From assembly GCF_019925205.1 (NCBI RefSeq), contig NC_083561.1, positions 1,053,217-1,117,216 on the forward strand: 64,000 nucleotides of DNA. The letters are read 5' to 3'. This DNA is from Metopolophium dirhodum (Eukaryota > Arthropoda > Insecta > Hemiptera > Aphididae). Below, one piece after another: positions 26,748 to 40,300 of this stretch. The translations under genes and the position numbers were made by a program. The first letter of the stretch is position 1. Each line of letters begins with the position of its first letter. The notes beneath the pieces were generated by a model. That model had not been told where the DNA came from. It worked only from the letters and a program-made list of their open reading frames with translations, and made no database searches.

Positions 26748-27505
26748 TAGAGGCGTAATCACGATGTTGGCGCCCCTTTTTTTCTTAGTTTCCTATTACT
26801 CTTTGTCACAAAAAAACTTTTAAGCCCGCTCTAATTTACAATTTACTTTTTCTTTGTTAAAAATGCAGAGCTTGAAACCGGTATAAAACCGAAACAGAAA
26901 AAAAATTGGAAACAAGAATTAATTTCAAAACCGAAACCGGAAAAAATTGGATACCAGTATTTCAATTAAAAACCAAAATCGAAAATATTTAAAAAACGGA
27001 ATTTTTTTTTGAAAATCTTTGTATCTTGAGATTTTAAAAAGTTTACTTTACACAACAGGCAATTCGAACGCTCGATCTGGAGATTCAAAAAAATTAATAA
27101 ACTAAGAATGAACGTAAATAATCCAGGACTTGAAACTTGCATTTATACTTCCACTAATAAGAGAACACTTTAATTTTACCAATACCACTCCATTTATTCC
27201 TAGTAAAAAAGTCAACCTTTATAGTCAAATAAAACAAATAATAATTTTATACTTTAGCCTTTTTTTATGACAATATAATAAAATTCATTATATATATATA
27301 ATATATATATTATATAGAAATATGTATAGAAATGTAAAAGATATTATAGGAAAGATACAGGTCATCAGTTAATATATAATTTTTCAACAAATCCAATAAA
27401 ATAAAAAATAAATAATTTTTTTTTTTGGTGACGATGCCCTTTTGAAGACAAAGCATTTGGCGCCCCGGGGCAATTTCCCTCCGCCGCCCCCTAAATATAC
27501 CACTG
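26748..27505. mobile_element. hAT-like element with near-perfect 8-bp target duplication
   Basis: The left end TAGAGGCGTAATCACG and the right end (reverse strand CAGTGGTATATTTAGGGG) are diverged forms of the common CAGTGGCGTA-type hAT terminus. Both ends carry GGCGCCCC subterminally. They are flanked by GAGTACAC (26740-26747) and AAGTACAC (27506-27513), 7 of 8 identical. No transposase. Confidence 0.6.
26868..27000. repeat. Quasi-simple GAAACCGG/CCGAAACC repeat
   Basis: Irregular runs of AAAACCGAAACCGGA-like motifs starting GCTTGAAACCGGTATAAAAC. Related in reverse complement to the element at 50.79-51.72 kb, so probably a piece of the same family inserted in the hAT-like element. Confidence 0.6.
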
Positions 27506-28224
27506 AAGTACACGACTAGGTAGGTAGGTCGTAGGTACCACATCATAATAGTTAAACCTTTATCTGTATTTCACCAATAATGAGATTAGGTAGGTACATA
27601 TTATAATATCCGCAGTAGGTGAATTGATTCCCGAGTCCTACTTTATGTATTAGTTGATTACCGGTTCATTATTAAGTATGTACAAATTGATTCCCTGGTC
27701 ATCAAAAGGGGTATGTACAAGTTGATTCCCGGGTAATTATATGTCACGGTATACTGGTCATCTTATTACCAAATACCAATTTTTAAGAACAATGTGTTAC
27801 AAATCTTTACCAAATTAATAAAAAATTTTAATAGGAATTTTTTACCTACTAAATTATTTTTCTCAATTTTTTTACTGATAATTTTTTAACAAAAAAATTG
27901 AATGATTTTCAAAATATAAAAAACTAAAAACAACAACATTTTTGAGAAACTTGTCAGCCAACCTCCTCGTGGTTTTTCTTGAATTAGGCGAATAAGCTGA
28001 ATATTTGGCTAAATATTGAAAATCTATACTATAAAAGCAAGTACATATTTTGTGTTACGGTTTGGCTCCAAAACGGCTTGACCGATTAGGCTTATTTTTT
28101 TTTTTTGTCAGGACAAGGTGCTTATGAAAAAAATTTTAGGATAATCCACCGGATAAGTAGGTCAAAAATCTGGAATCTGGAAGTCAAAAATACAATAGCG
28201 GCGCCATTTGTCCAGGAGAAAAAT

Positions 28225-28404
28225 AAACATATTAATAATAAATATTTGTTTATTGTAAGGTTGCTATTGGTTATGGTTGTTATAATTTTAGTTATTAATT
28301 TTGAAGAATTTTGTCAAGATAAAAAGAGGAAATCAAACTTTGACCGCTCCACAAATGGTGCCAAGAGGATGCGCTTATCTAGGAACAATATAGTTGAAGA
28401 TTAA
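28225..28404 (+). pseudogene. Possible remnant of a Helitron ORF N-terminus
   Basis: About 200 bp inside the Helitron 5' terminus an open frame ends with basic residues (KKRKSNFDRSTNGAKRMRLS) and a stop. Many Helitron ORFs begin with repeats of the kind Thr-Asn-Ala-x-Arg-x-x-x-Ser-Arg-x-Asn, so this may be their first unit followed by a deletion of the rest. Only one unit is visible, so the assignment is weak. Confidence 0.3.
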
Positions 28405-28743
28405 ATTAATAACATGTCCGCTGTATATTTGAATTAATAGTAAAAACAAAAAACTTGGTATAACTTTGATACTTTAGAGTTAAATTATAGGTACACTTAC
28501 GAACAAACGACTATAATATGACATAAGCACCAGTGGTGCCAAAATGGCATATCATTTGCGCCAAAATTAATATTTCATATAAATAGTTATTTAAAAATGT
28601 CATACATAATATACATACAAATAAATATAATTTGAATAAATCGGTTGATTCGATCATATCAAAAATTGTCAATAATAAACTGTTAAAATATAATACAATA
28701 TACTATATAGTTCTAAATTTACCTAATATCTATTAAGCGTGGC

Positions 28744-30127
28744 CAGTGGCGGTCAAATGATTTTGTCATGGGGAGGGATATGGCAAATTTTTTAACATAT
28801 GCATTATTTTATCATTTAAATTATAATTTATGGTTATGTCTAATATCAATCTATAAAATTATGGTAAATACAAACTTTATTTATTACTTAGGTATACAGA
28901 CTCGTGGACATTCCCCCCCCCATTTTTTTTTTAAAGTTTACTATTTAATAATAATATAAATATAAATATATGAAATTATTATTTTGCCTATTTTCTAATA
29001 TTTTCAAATATTTTCATAAATATAATAAATTAATAATTATAGATGTATATTTTTGATCAACTGAACTACTTGAATCAAATTCAAAAGCAATTATTAAATT
29101 GACAAACGGGTATAGTCTTAACAAAAAAATATGACTAAAAGTTAAAAAATAAGTGTTTAGAAATAACAAAATAATTAGTAATCAAATGTTTTTTACAAAA
29201 TGTATCATTTTTTATGCAGGAATTTTTAGCTATTTTTATTAATTATTAATTATATTTTATTGTATGCTTATTTTTTTTTAAATTTTTTTTTTTAAGTAGT
29301 TCAGTGGATCGAACATATAGATATATAATCTATTATATTTATGAAAAAAAAATGTTTATAATAATATTATATATTTTTATATTTTTAAAAAATAAATAAT
29401 TTCATATTAAATAATAAATAATATTGTATAATTAAATTCAATATTATTATGTATTAGTCAATAATAAACTATTAAAAAAAAAATGGGGGGAAATGTTTAA
29501 ATGTCCTTCTAGACCGAAAACAGTCGGGGGAAAATCTCCGGGGGGTAAATGTCCATTTACCATACAGACTTTATAAATATATTATAGTATTAACTATTTT
29601 TTATTATATTAGTAAATCTATTTTTTTGGTTTTTTTTTTGCTACTTCGTCCAGTACTTCGTTGGATGTTATCTTTATAACCCCACGATGAACAGCTATAG
29701 TAAAAATATTACTACTAAATCCACAACTTGATTTTCTGTAACGATATTAGTGATCTTACTTATTTTTTCATCCACCGAGCGTTTAAAAGTAGAGCAACTT
29801 GCATCAAAATAGCTTATTAGACATAGTAATTGTGAAAATATAAAAAGACAAAATAGTCAATATTACAAAAGATACCGACTGTATAATAGTAATACACTTT
29901 AGTACACTATACGGACACAGTAGAAAACACGAGTATGAGAGAGTAAAAAGACGAATCACGGTGATAGCTAAATATTATGAGTTATGACAAATAATAAGCA
30001 ATCGATGTTTCAAGTTTTCAACCAACTAATGACCTGGGTCTGGAGGTACGTAATATTGTAAAATACATGGCTAAATATATAGGTATGATCGCAACTTTGT
30101 GATACGCAGGTGTCATGGCCGCCACTG
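28744..30127. mobile_element. hAT-like element with CAGTGGCGG ends, nested near the Helitron 5' end
   Basis: The left end CAGTGGCGGTCA is mirrored on the right as TGGCCGCCACTG. The interior is AT-rich and has an inner inverted pair (CATTCCCCCCCCC near 28.91 kb against poly-A plus GGGGGG near 29.48 kb). No exact 8-bp target duplication is seen. The stretch 29.63-29.85 kb may be a decayed coding remnant, unassigned. Confidence 0.45.
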
Positions 30128-30182
30128 GCAGTGGATTTTATCACTTCGATTTATATGCTGACAAAACGGTGAACGGCCACCT

Positions 30183-30352
30183 AGATCCCCATCCAAATAG
30201 ATCCCCGTGATCTAAATGACACAGCGGGATCTAATTGACAGGGGATCTAAATGACCATAGGGAACTAGTTGACACCATCCTAGTTGGGGATCTAAATTAC
30301 CCATTTAGCGTTTAGATCTCCCTTGGTCTACTAGATACCCCCTCTGTGGCGG
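30183..30352 (+). repeat. Degenerate minisatellite, GGGATCTAAATGAC type
   Basis: About eight imperfect units of 18-22 bp, each with GGATCTA followed by A(A/T)TGAC or GTTGAC. The same unit, better preserved, appears at 42.83-42.95 kb just inside the Helitron 3' end. Confidence 0.6.
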
Positions 30353-31633
30353 TAATTTAAAATAACATTATAAATTATATTAAACTTATTTTATACTAAA
30401 CGACAAACGTATTGTTTTTTCTTCAACAAATGATTAATTTAATTTCAATATGTATCATAAATCATATTAGGTATTACATTACATTAATATAATACTCATA
30501 AGTCATAACTCATGAATAATTCATAAGAAACAAGAGTCATAAGACTAGGTATAGTAATTATGGGCCACGAAATCATGATCAAGTTATTTATCTCACAACT
30601 GACTCATTAAAATGTTTTAATTAAACTTCCAAATAACAACCGTTATCTCTTATGCACAACCTATCACTAATTTATTTCAATTTATTTAGTTCATACTTTC
30701 ATAGGCTGTAATGCTGTAGCTGTATAATAAAACAGAACCTAATTATTTTTTTTTTATTTTAATACAATTTTTAATTGATTGAGGCACAAAAAATGTTCTT
30801 TATTTGGGAATGAGGAAGAAGAAACGATTTAAGTAGTTCCTTTTTAACAAAATGAGTGTGAACGTGAACTTATTCCAAGCCTTCAACATACTGGTCTCAT
30901 CTGTCCATAGGAAATAAAATGGTGACAATGTGACATGTAAGTAGGTAAATAAGCCTATTGTAAATTATAACATAACCTTCTATAACGGAAATTTACTGCT
31001 AATTAATACCTATTATATTGTAATGTTGACTTGTAGACTGTAATCGTTTATTTCAGTCATTTCAAAAGTAAGTTTCACATTTTAATTTTAATACCTAATA
31101 ATTACTATAATTTAACTAAAAACTTCTTATTAACTATTATTATAGGTTGTCTAGTGGACTGTTGTAACTTGTAGAAAGTAGTAACAGTGATACAGTATAG
31201 TAGATATATAGACTGAGTAGTATTTTCTATAAATAAATATGGTAGTTATACTATGGTTATACTTATAGACTTGTAAAGTATTTGTAAATTATATTTAATC
31301 ACAATTGATAATGAACACATAATTGGTAACAATTTTAATTTCAATGTAGGTACTTGCAGTATACCTATAATATGTTACTTATATGAATATACAGATATAT
31401 ATATTATATACTATTAGTATATATCTGTGTATGAATATGATATATTATCAAGAAAATGTGTTAAACTTACTCAAAACAGTCAAAAAACAGTCAAATCCCA
31501 AGTTAAATTGAAATGTGTGTCATACCAAGAAAATTAGTTTAATTTTGTTTAATTTGTTAAAAAATAAAAAATTTAAAGTAGGTTTATGGCTAGTTGATAT
31601 TTAATTGATAAGATAAATAATTAATTATAATTG

Positions 31634-34600
31634 TCATGTTAATATATAGTAGATTTCTATTCCAGCTCTACAAAGTGGACAGCGGTAGTATGGCCTGTGC
31701 TCATTCGGAGGCATTCTTGAATAGCTATCATGACAAGCTCCACATAGGCCTTGGTGTAAGCATGGATACGCTACTACTATTGGTGGACTGTACAAACATA
31801 TGTAACATGTTTCCTCTACTATTGGTACAACTTTAAAATAATAAAACATCATTATTTTTAATCAATTACTTTAGCTAGAAACAAATTTCAGACAATTACT
31901 ACTTACTTGTCAAATCAACACGTTCAATGTAAATAACTGATGGTATCACAGACTGTTCGTTAGACACATCTTCATCTGAATAATCTGCATCAGCATCGAG
32001 ATTATAAAAAACTAAAGACAAGCGATTTATTTATTAGTATATTTTATTGGAAATCTTTATAAGTAATATTATAATGAAAAATCATACGATCTCGAGGAAC
32101 GGGCATTGCTGGTCTACGTGGTAAAATCCTTCTCATTATTTCATCTCGAATTAGTTCCTGATGCTGATCAACGTGCAGTGGTAATAAAGCTGGTGCTTCT
32201 TGTAGTGGTGCCTGTGGTAAAGCAGTAGCAGGGAGTACAGGAATAGCTGGAAGTTGCAGTTCCCGATGCTGATCAACGGGGAGTGGTAATAAAGCTAGTG
32301 GAGCTTGTGGAAAGACAGCAGCAGGAAGTATTACAATAGCTTGGTGTTGAGGCCGTATTACACCAAAATTTGGTGTTGAATGCCTAGCACATATTAAAAA
32401 TTCTGACATTGAGTAGCGTCCTTCTATAAACAGCCTCAATGATCTATCTAAATTCCTTTGCTGATCTATCCAAACTTGTCGTTGAGGTTCTCTTACTTGT
32501 CCTCCATCAGTAGCCTCATTATAATCGTTCAAAACACCATTCGAGTAAGTAATCAGCCCCTCTGTAAATATAAAATACTTATATATTCCTTTTCTAGTGT
32601 TAAATAAATAAAAATATAATTACTCAAGAACACCCATGGCTCAGGATTGTGCCGATTTTGCATGTGCATCTGGAGATGTCGGTGACTTACTTCCAACACA
32701 TTGTTGGTTCGCCAAACCGTGTCACTCACCGACAATATATCTGCATTTATTCCTATTGGCAATGGTGTAGGGTTAGTTATAAATTTGTTTAGTTGTATGA
32801 ACAAAAAATATTATATTAAAACTATTATTTTGTATTTTACAGACCTGCAAGCCAAGTTGATCTATAATATTCAAATAATAATGTAAAATTATAATCATTA
32901 TTATTGCTGATCAATGATTGCACATTCTCAATATAGTATGCCCTTACAGTTTCAAAACCTTCAGCTATATAATTTGTCGGCAGCAAAGGCAATGCCATCA
33001 ACATATGCACAGTGTCATAGGCTCCTCGATGGTTACTACATATATCAATCAATCCTAAATATTAACCAGTGTTATTAATTGACTATATATTTAATTTATT
33101 ATTAATTACAAATTCCGATTTTAAAGTAATCTTACCTATATTTGCAACTTTTCTCCATACCGCTTGGGAGGAATGAAACCAACAGCCTCTAATAGTGGTA
33201 TTTGGAAACATTGTTCTTATAGCAGCAATAGCTGCCCTTTCAAAATCAACTATTATGGTTTGAGGTTGCCACTCTGGTACTATGTTTAAAATCTTATTGA
33301 AAAGCGCCGTGTATGCCCTTTCCGTTTTCCTCGACATCAATGCAAAACCTATAGGAAATCCCTGAAAAAATATTTTAATAAATAGATTTTTAAAAAAAGT
33401 AACTTAAAATAATCTAATTAGTAAAATAGTTATTTTATAATTTACTATTATTTATTTACAAATTACATACAAAACTTACAGTATTAAATGTTATGCCCAT
33501 TATGATGTATAATTGGTGGCATTCGTTTCCAAAACTTGGTGAACTAGAAAATGTGCCATCCAACAAAAAAGTAGAACCAGTCCTAAGTAAACTAAATTAA
33601 TTGTATAATATTATTGTAATTATTATTTATTTGAAATAAAGTTTATTATATTTTATAGTTGTATACTTTTTGATTCCAGGCAAAATGAAAAATAAAGTGG
33701 TTCCTTCTTCTAAAGTTGCACCAACAATGCCAGAGTATATTGGTTCATTTTGTATCATAGACAAGTGCGCATATTCTCCTGTTAATTGTAAGTGGAATTC
33801 AGTCATAGACTGAGGAGTGACTGGATGAATTTGACGTCTATGTCTACGCATTGTTCTATGCAGTGAGACAAATGAACCGACATGAACATTTACAAAATCT
33901 GCCATACCGCATGTCTTAAAATGTATTTTCATATTCAAATTTGAAAATTTAATGTACAAATGTATTTACCAAAAAAAAATATATTAGTATTTTGTATATA
34001 GAAATGATGTATAACTCTTAATAGGTATGTTTATACATAAAATGAGTCAATAAATTACATTTTACTTTTTGATTTAATATTTAGTAACAATATTATTTAT
34101 ATACTTCATTGTATATGAGAGAAATTTGATCATTCTGTGTTCACTGGTTACAAATATTAATTAATTATAAAGATATTAAATTTACACTAGCTTTCAAATT
34201 AAAATAGAAAATTAGTTGTTTTAGCTTCTTGGTTCTATTCAATATTGTTACTAGTTTACCTTTTATTAAGAACCTATTATAACATGAGCAAATATTTTTA
34301 TACTTTTTCAAAAAAGTTCCATAATAAGTACTTACTTTATATAAAAAAAACATGACTGTTAGTGTTAAATTAGCAGTTTTATTTGTAGGTAAATATAAGA
34401 TTCATCTTTTCAAACAAAAACTATTGAAAATGGTTGAATAATAAGTAAATTGAGCAATTTTTAAGGTTTCATTTTTCATTTCATTAGGTAACTCCCCACG
34501 CACCCACCTAAGTTTGTATAATATAAGCATGCGAAAAAAAAAATGTAATTTGTATTAAACATAATATATTAATTATTTTTAATTTAAAATTAAATTAAAT

Positions 34601-36471
34601 TAAATGATGCTAGATAGCTAAAGAAAAATGTAAGTTTTAGTTAGGTAACTCTTTTTAAAAATTTGAGACAAATGGTATAAATTCTTATAAAATGACCAGT
34701 GGTAATAAGCTCATAGACCGGCGAGGAAGCCAGAATCAAAAATAACTACTATAAATACTGTTATACAGAAAAAAAATTACATTAAAAATCAGGCCAGTAT
34801 ATTGCATTATAGGGGTGAAAGTACTTATCGCATGAGCTAGGTGGATGTAGTTGATTTCAGATTTTAAAACAATAAATAGGTACCAAATGTATTTTAATTT
34901 ATAATTGATGAATTAATAAATAATTTCTTTTGATGAAATGATACTGTGCAAAGGGTATAATTTATATACTATATATCGTTAAATAAATCATGAGCATGAA
35001 ATAAACACAAATTATCAATAGGATGTCAGTTAGCGCAATATATGTTTTCTCTCTCAGACTGACGTGCAAACGTAGATAAAAAGTCACGGAAAACCATTTT
35101 TTTATGATTTTTGAATAACCTATTATTACTATAGTATATTTAATATTGTGTGGCAACCGACAAGGGGGGAAAGTGAGCTTTTTGAAAATTACCTTTCCGC
35201 ACGAGCCACACTAACTATTTTTTGTCAAACCTCTGCGTTAATCGATCAGTGTCTGGTTAGAGAGTTTACCAATTGCGCTTAAAATTACCACGTTTTGAGA
35301 TTTCCACTTTACTGCCCACTGGACGGAAAAGGTCACTTTCCGCTTCAACCGTCATCGACAACTAAACTTTCGGTGCAGACGTGACAAAAAAATTATAATG
35401 TCGGTTTTATATTTCATTATTATTTTACTGAAAAATATAAAATTTAAATGGTTATATTTATTGAATTGTTTTGATTTTTGAGACAATATATTTAGACAAA
35501 TCTATGTCATACACTTATTCTCTATAATTTTTGCGATGTGTGATTTTTATCAAGATAACTCAAAATCATAAAAAAAAAATTATTTTACGTGAATGCGTAT
35601 CTTCTCTATTTTGCATTTTTGCACGTGGGCCAGAGAGAACAGTATACGTTTACATCATCTTTAATGCATAATAAAGATCACGCCATAATATTTACATTTT
35701 ATACCTACATTTTCAGGACAAAACACTTATGTATGAAAACAATCTAAAAAAGTATCGTATAATAATACTTTCTAATTAACTTCCTTGCTATATAATTGGT
35801 GTTTGTAATTATAATAAATATAAAACTTACTTCGTTATAAATGACCCGAAGTGATATTTGTTCAGCCTGTGCCCGTTGATTACAAATATTTTTGAACCTA
35901 TTTAATGCCAATTGGTTTTCTGGATGAGTTTCATGGCCTGTCAGCAGCAAAACTTTCGAAGTGTCGCTATTAAAAACTTTGCCTTTTGCACGACAACTAA
36001 AAAAGAAAATAATATTTAAAATATAAACATATATAGGTTCCTCTACTAATAATTACTAAATAACATAATACACTATTACTTAATAACACAACCATTTAGA
36101 ATAAAATCTACTAGTACAGCAAGATCCCTGCAGTACTAACCATGGTCAGCAAAATTTCATTATTTTAAATCTATACCTACCAGTAGCCTGGATGACAATG
36201 AAGTGAAAAGAAAAAAATTCTTAAATCGAATTTATGACTTCTAAATCTTTAAATATTTTAATGTAAAGAAAAGGAAGGTAGGTAATTTTTATATTTAATG
36301 TATATAGGTGATTGTTTAAAATTATTAAATTTACCCAGCTCTCCAGGATGCACAACGAATAGTTAAGTGCATTCGACATTGTCGATTTTTCCAGTAAGTA
36401 TATCCATCGTCGTCTTTGTATTTAAGTCCTGTGCCTCTGGAACCACCAATCTCACGAATAACTTTCTCCAT
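31634..36471 (-). CDS. FLYWCH zinc finger - MULE transposase - RING finger fusion protein, intact, 10 exons, 664 aa
   Basis: Exons: 36471-36335, 35996-35831, 33914-33667, 33582-33480, 33361-33136, 33054-32845, 32752-32624, 32561-32088, 32011-31907, 31830-31634. All borders are AG/GT, phases agree and the sum is 1,995 nt without a stop. The ATG has an in-frame TAA just upstream. Residues 16-71 look like a FLYWCH zinc finger (YW at 26-27, C32, C40, C47, H67, H70). Residues about 102-406 match the MULE transposase core: LDGTF with D192, VDFERA with D257, and CWFH (278-281); the third acidic residue is not assigned. Residues about 470-560 are rich in Pro, Gln, Leu and Ala, with a duplicated LLPL-VDQH-EL motif. 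Residues 608-653 form a C3HC4 RING (C608, C611, C623, H625, C629, C632, C650, C653), suggesting E3 ubiquitin ligase activity. FLYWCH plus MULE is a known animal transposase pairing; the RING tail is unusual. Intron 2 contains a dispersed repeat. It could be a domesticated gene or the coding gene of a transposon. A candidate ATTAAA poly(A) signal lies about 29 nt past the stop. Confidence 0.88.
35147..35392 (+). repeat. Dispersed repeat, GTGTGGCAA... type, in intron 2 of the FLYWCH-MULE-RING gene
   Basis: It shares its start (ATTGTGTGGCAA) and its end (CTTCAACCGTCATCGA, AACTAAACTTT, GTGACAAAA) with 51783-51929. The middle has diverged. Family unknown. Confidence 0.6.
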
Positions 36472-36896
36472 TATTTAATTAAATTATCGTGTTTTATAAT
36501 TTATTTTGAAAATATTATAAACACTAATAACGCATACTATACGGCATCAATCACTCGTAACATACATAACTGTAATGATTGACGAACGATGGAATAGTGA
36601 GGGTTATAATAATCTAACAACATTTTAATAATATTATTAATCTAGAAAAATGTGTACCTATCTTGAATACTGACTACTACAAATTTAACTACTAAGACAT
36701 TCAGTCATTTAGTATTTAACGAATTAAGATACCTATTACAACTTTATAAGTATTTTAAAGCTTCAGATTTACTGATTACCGGGAAACTAGAATGTTCATT
36801 TCTCCGTTATTATTTTAGATTCTGAGTATTTTTAGTTTTTTTTTATGTCTGTGTAAGTAATAAGTAGGGATCAGATTTTATAGCAGGATTAATAAT

Positions 36897-37362
36897 AAAA
36901 AAAGGTGGGTAAGTGGATGTCGCTCTGCTGTACAGTAGGTTACAAGTAGGTCACTGTAATGGATGGTGTTAAATTTGAATTCAATGATATAATATCATTG
37001 TATAAGAAAAACGATTCTGAGCGACAACGGTCAGTCAGCCTATGACTAGGAGCCTATGAAATAAGTATATTTGATGATATTATTGTGAATAAAGTAATTT
37101 ATATATAACCTATTTACGTGGAGCATTGTTTTAAATTTTCAATCCTTAGCCATAAAAGTTAAACATTTTATGATATTACCAAGTATATTTGATGATATTA
37201 TTGTGAATAAAGTAATTTATAAATAACCTATTTACGTGGAGCCTTGTTTTAAATTTTCACGCTTTTTTACCCAACAAATAAAATTTTATTGATATTTATA
37301 GAAAAAAAACTAAAAAAATTGAAAACTGACAATGTCCGTTAACAGCTCAAAAAAAGTCAAAA
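36897..37362 (+). repeat. Dispersed aphid-type repeat, copy adjoining the palindrome
   Basis: It begins with AAAGGTGGGTAAGTGGATGT and a GTCGCTCTGCTGTACAGTAG stretch, then passes to the CCCAACAAATAAAATTTTAT unit. The same order recurs inside each palindrome arm and at 55.76 kb. It contains a short internal duplication (GTATATTTGATGATATTATT, twice, about 120 bp apart). It reads straight into the left arm, so the palindrome grew from repeat DNA already here. Confidence 0.75.
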
Positions 37363-40300
37363 TACGTATTAAATATTAATTATTATTTATTAATATCCAC
37401 TTAATAACATAAAAACTTGAGTTTGGTCCCGATTTTGAGATTTTTCATGATAACTTTTATTGTATCAAAATATGATATCTGTAGCACAGAATAATTTATT
37501 TTATTATTATATCTGTTAATTGTTATAAGCATATTATAAATTATAATATATATCTATATGGTTATATTCGATAAACTAAATTGATAACTGTGTAATTAAA
37601 AAAAATAAAAATTGTGACGGTACAGAATATTTTGTTTGTATTATTTTAATGTATTCCCTAATTTAATCTATATAATACAGATAGGTATTAATATTATAGG
37701 CAAAAAGGTGGATAAGTGGATGTCGCTCTGCTGTACAGTAGGTTACAAGTGGGTCACTGTAATGGATGGTGTTAAATTTGAATTCAATGATATAATATCA
37801 TTGTATAAGAAAAACGATTCTGAGCGAAAACGGTCCGTCAGCCTATGATATTACCAAGTATATTTGATGATATTATTGTGAATAAAGTAATTTATATATA
37901 ACCTATTTACGTGGAACCTTGTTTTAAATTTTTAATCCTTAGCTACAAAAGTTGAACATTTATAAATTTTTAACTACAAAATAATTATTACATTTTAAAT
38001 TTGATAAATTTTGTCAAAATTTTAACTTAAAGTGCTAATAAAAAATAATTGTGCCTATGTATTTTTAAGATTTTTTAACTAATATTGTAAAAATATATCA
38101 GGAGCCTTGCATTAAATGTTCACGCTATTTTACCCAACAAATAAAATTTTATTGATATTTATAGAAAAAAAAACTATAAAAATTGAAAACTGACAATGTC
38201 CGTAAACAGCTCAAAAAGAGTCAAAATATTTTCAAAATTTTATCGTGTATAGAAATTGCTAATATAAACATTCAGTGAAATTTTCAAGTATCTAAAGTCA
38301 TTCGTTTTTGAATTACAATAAAATAAGAAAATTGTTACATGAGAAATCAAGTGAATATCAAATGTTGTAAAAATATAAATTTCAGACACTCATAAAAATT
38401 TAATTTAAGTTTCTTGTAGACATTTTGTTTTTGATAAAGGTAGACAAACTTATGAGTAATCTTATATTACATTTTCAAATCTTAGATTTAAAAAGAAAAA
38501 TTTTTATGAATTCTCAACTCAAAATAATTTGCTAATTTTCGTGATTTTTCCGTATTTTGTCAAAATTTGAACTTTAAATGCTTATAAATAAAAACTGTGA
38601 CTAAGGATTTTTAATTTTTTTCATCTGCCTTTGAAACAATAACCTAGGAGCCTTCTATTAAATTTTCAAGCTTTTTTACTCAACAGAGAAAATTTTGTTG
38701 ATATTTATAGAAAAAAAACTAAGAAAATTGAAAACTGACAATGTCCGTAAACAGCTCAAAAAGTGTCAAAATATTTTCAAAATTGTATGGTGTATAAAAA
38801 ATGCAATTATAAACATTCAGTCAAAATTGCATGTCCCTACGGTCATTAGTTTTAGAGTTACACCAAAAACCAAAATCGATTTTCTCGAAAACAGATTTTG
38901 CGTAAAAATTCCCATTTTTCCTTAATTTTTCTTTTGTTTTTCACGTCGCTTTTGAAAACTACTGGGAACTTTTGACCCCCTAAAGTACCAACTAGATTCT
39001 CTTTCCTATCAGAAAAGTTATTGTTGAAGAAAATCCAAGCACTTTTACTGTCCTAAAAGGTGATGACAGACACAAAATCGGATACATTTTTAGATACTGA
39101 GCGAAGAGATGAATGTATTGATCTTACAATGATGTGTGTTTTTTTTTTATTTTTGTGTCTGTCATCACCTTTTAGGACAGTAAAAGTGCTTGGATTTTCT
39201 TCAACAATAACTTTTCTGATAGGAAAGAGAATCTAGTTGGTACTTTAGGGGGTCAAAAGTTCCCAGTAGTTTTCAAAAGCGACGTGAAAAACAAAAGAAA
39301 AATTAAGGAAAAATGGGAATTTTTACGCAAAATCTGTTTTCGAGAAAATCGATTTTGGTTTTTGGTGTAACTCTAAAACTAATGACCGTAGGGACATGCA
39401 ATTTTGACTGAATGTTTATAATTGCATTTTTTATACACCATACAATTTTGAAAATATTTTGACACTTTTTGAGCTGTTTACGGACATTGTCAGTTTTCAA
39501 TTTTCTTAGTTTTTTTTCTATAAATATCAACAAAATTTTCTCTGTTGAGTAAAAAAGCTTGAAAATTTAATAGAAGGCTCCTAGGTTATTGTTTCAAAGG
39601 CAGATGAAAAAAATTAAAAATCCTTAGTCACAGTTTTTATTTATAAGCATTTAAAGTTCAAATTTTGACAAAATACGGAAAAATCACGAAAATTATCAAA
39701 TTATTTTGAGTTGAGAATTCATAAAAATTTTTCTTTTTAAATCTAAGATTTGAAAATGTAATATAAGATTACTCATAAGTTTGTCTACCTTTATCAAAAA
39801 CAAAATGTCTACAAGAAACTTAAATTAAATTTTTATGAGTGTCTGAAATTTATATTTTTACAACATTTGATATTCACTTGATTTCTCATGTAACAATTTT
39901 CTTATTTTATTGTAATTCAAAAACGAATGACTTTAGATACTTGAAAATTTCACTGAATGTTTATATTAGCAATTTCTATACACGATAAAATTTTGAAAAT
40001 ATTTTGACCCTTTTTGAGCTGTTTACGGACATTGTCAGTTTTCAATTTTTATAGTTTTTTTTTCTATAAATATCAATAAAATTTTATTTGTTGGGTAAAA
40101 TAGCGTGAACATTTAATGCAAGGCTCCTGATATATTTTTACAATATTAGTTAAAAAATCTTAAAAATACATAGGCACAATTATTTTTTATTAGCACTTTA
40201 AGTTAAAATTTTGACAAAATTTATCAAATTTAAAATGTAATAATTATTTTGTAGTTAAAAATTTATAAATGTTCAACTTTTGTAGCTAAGGATTAAAAAT

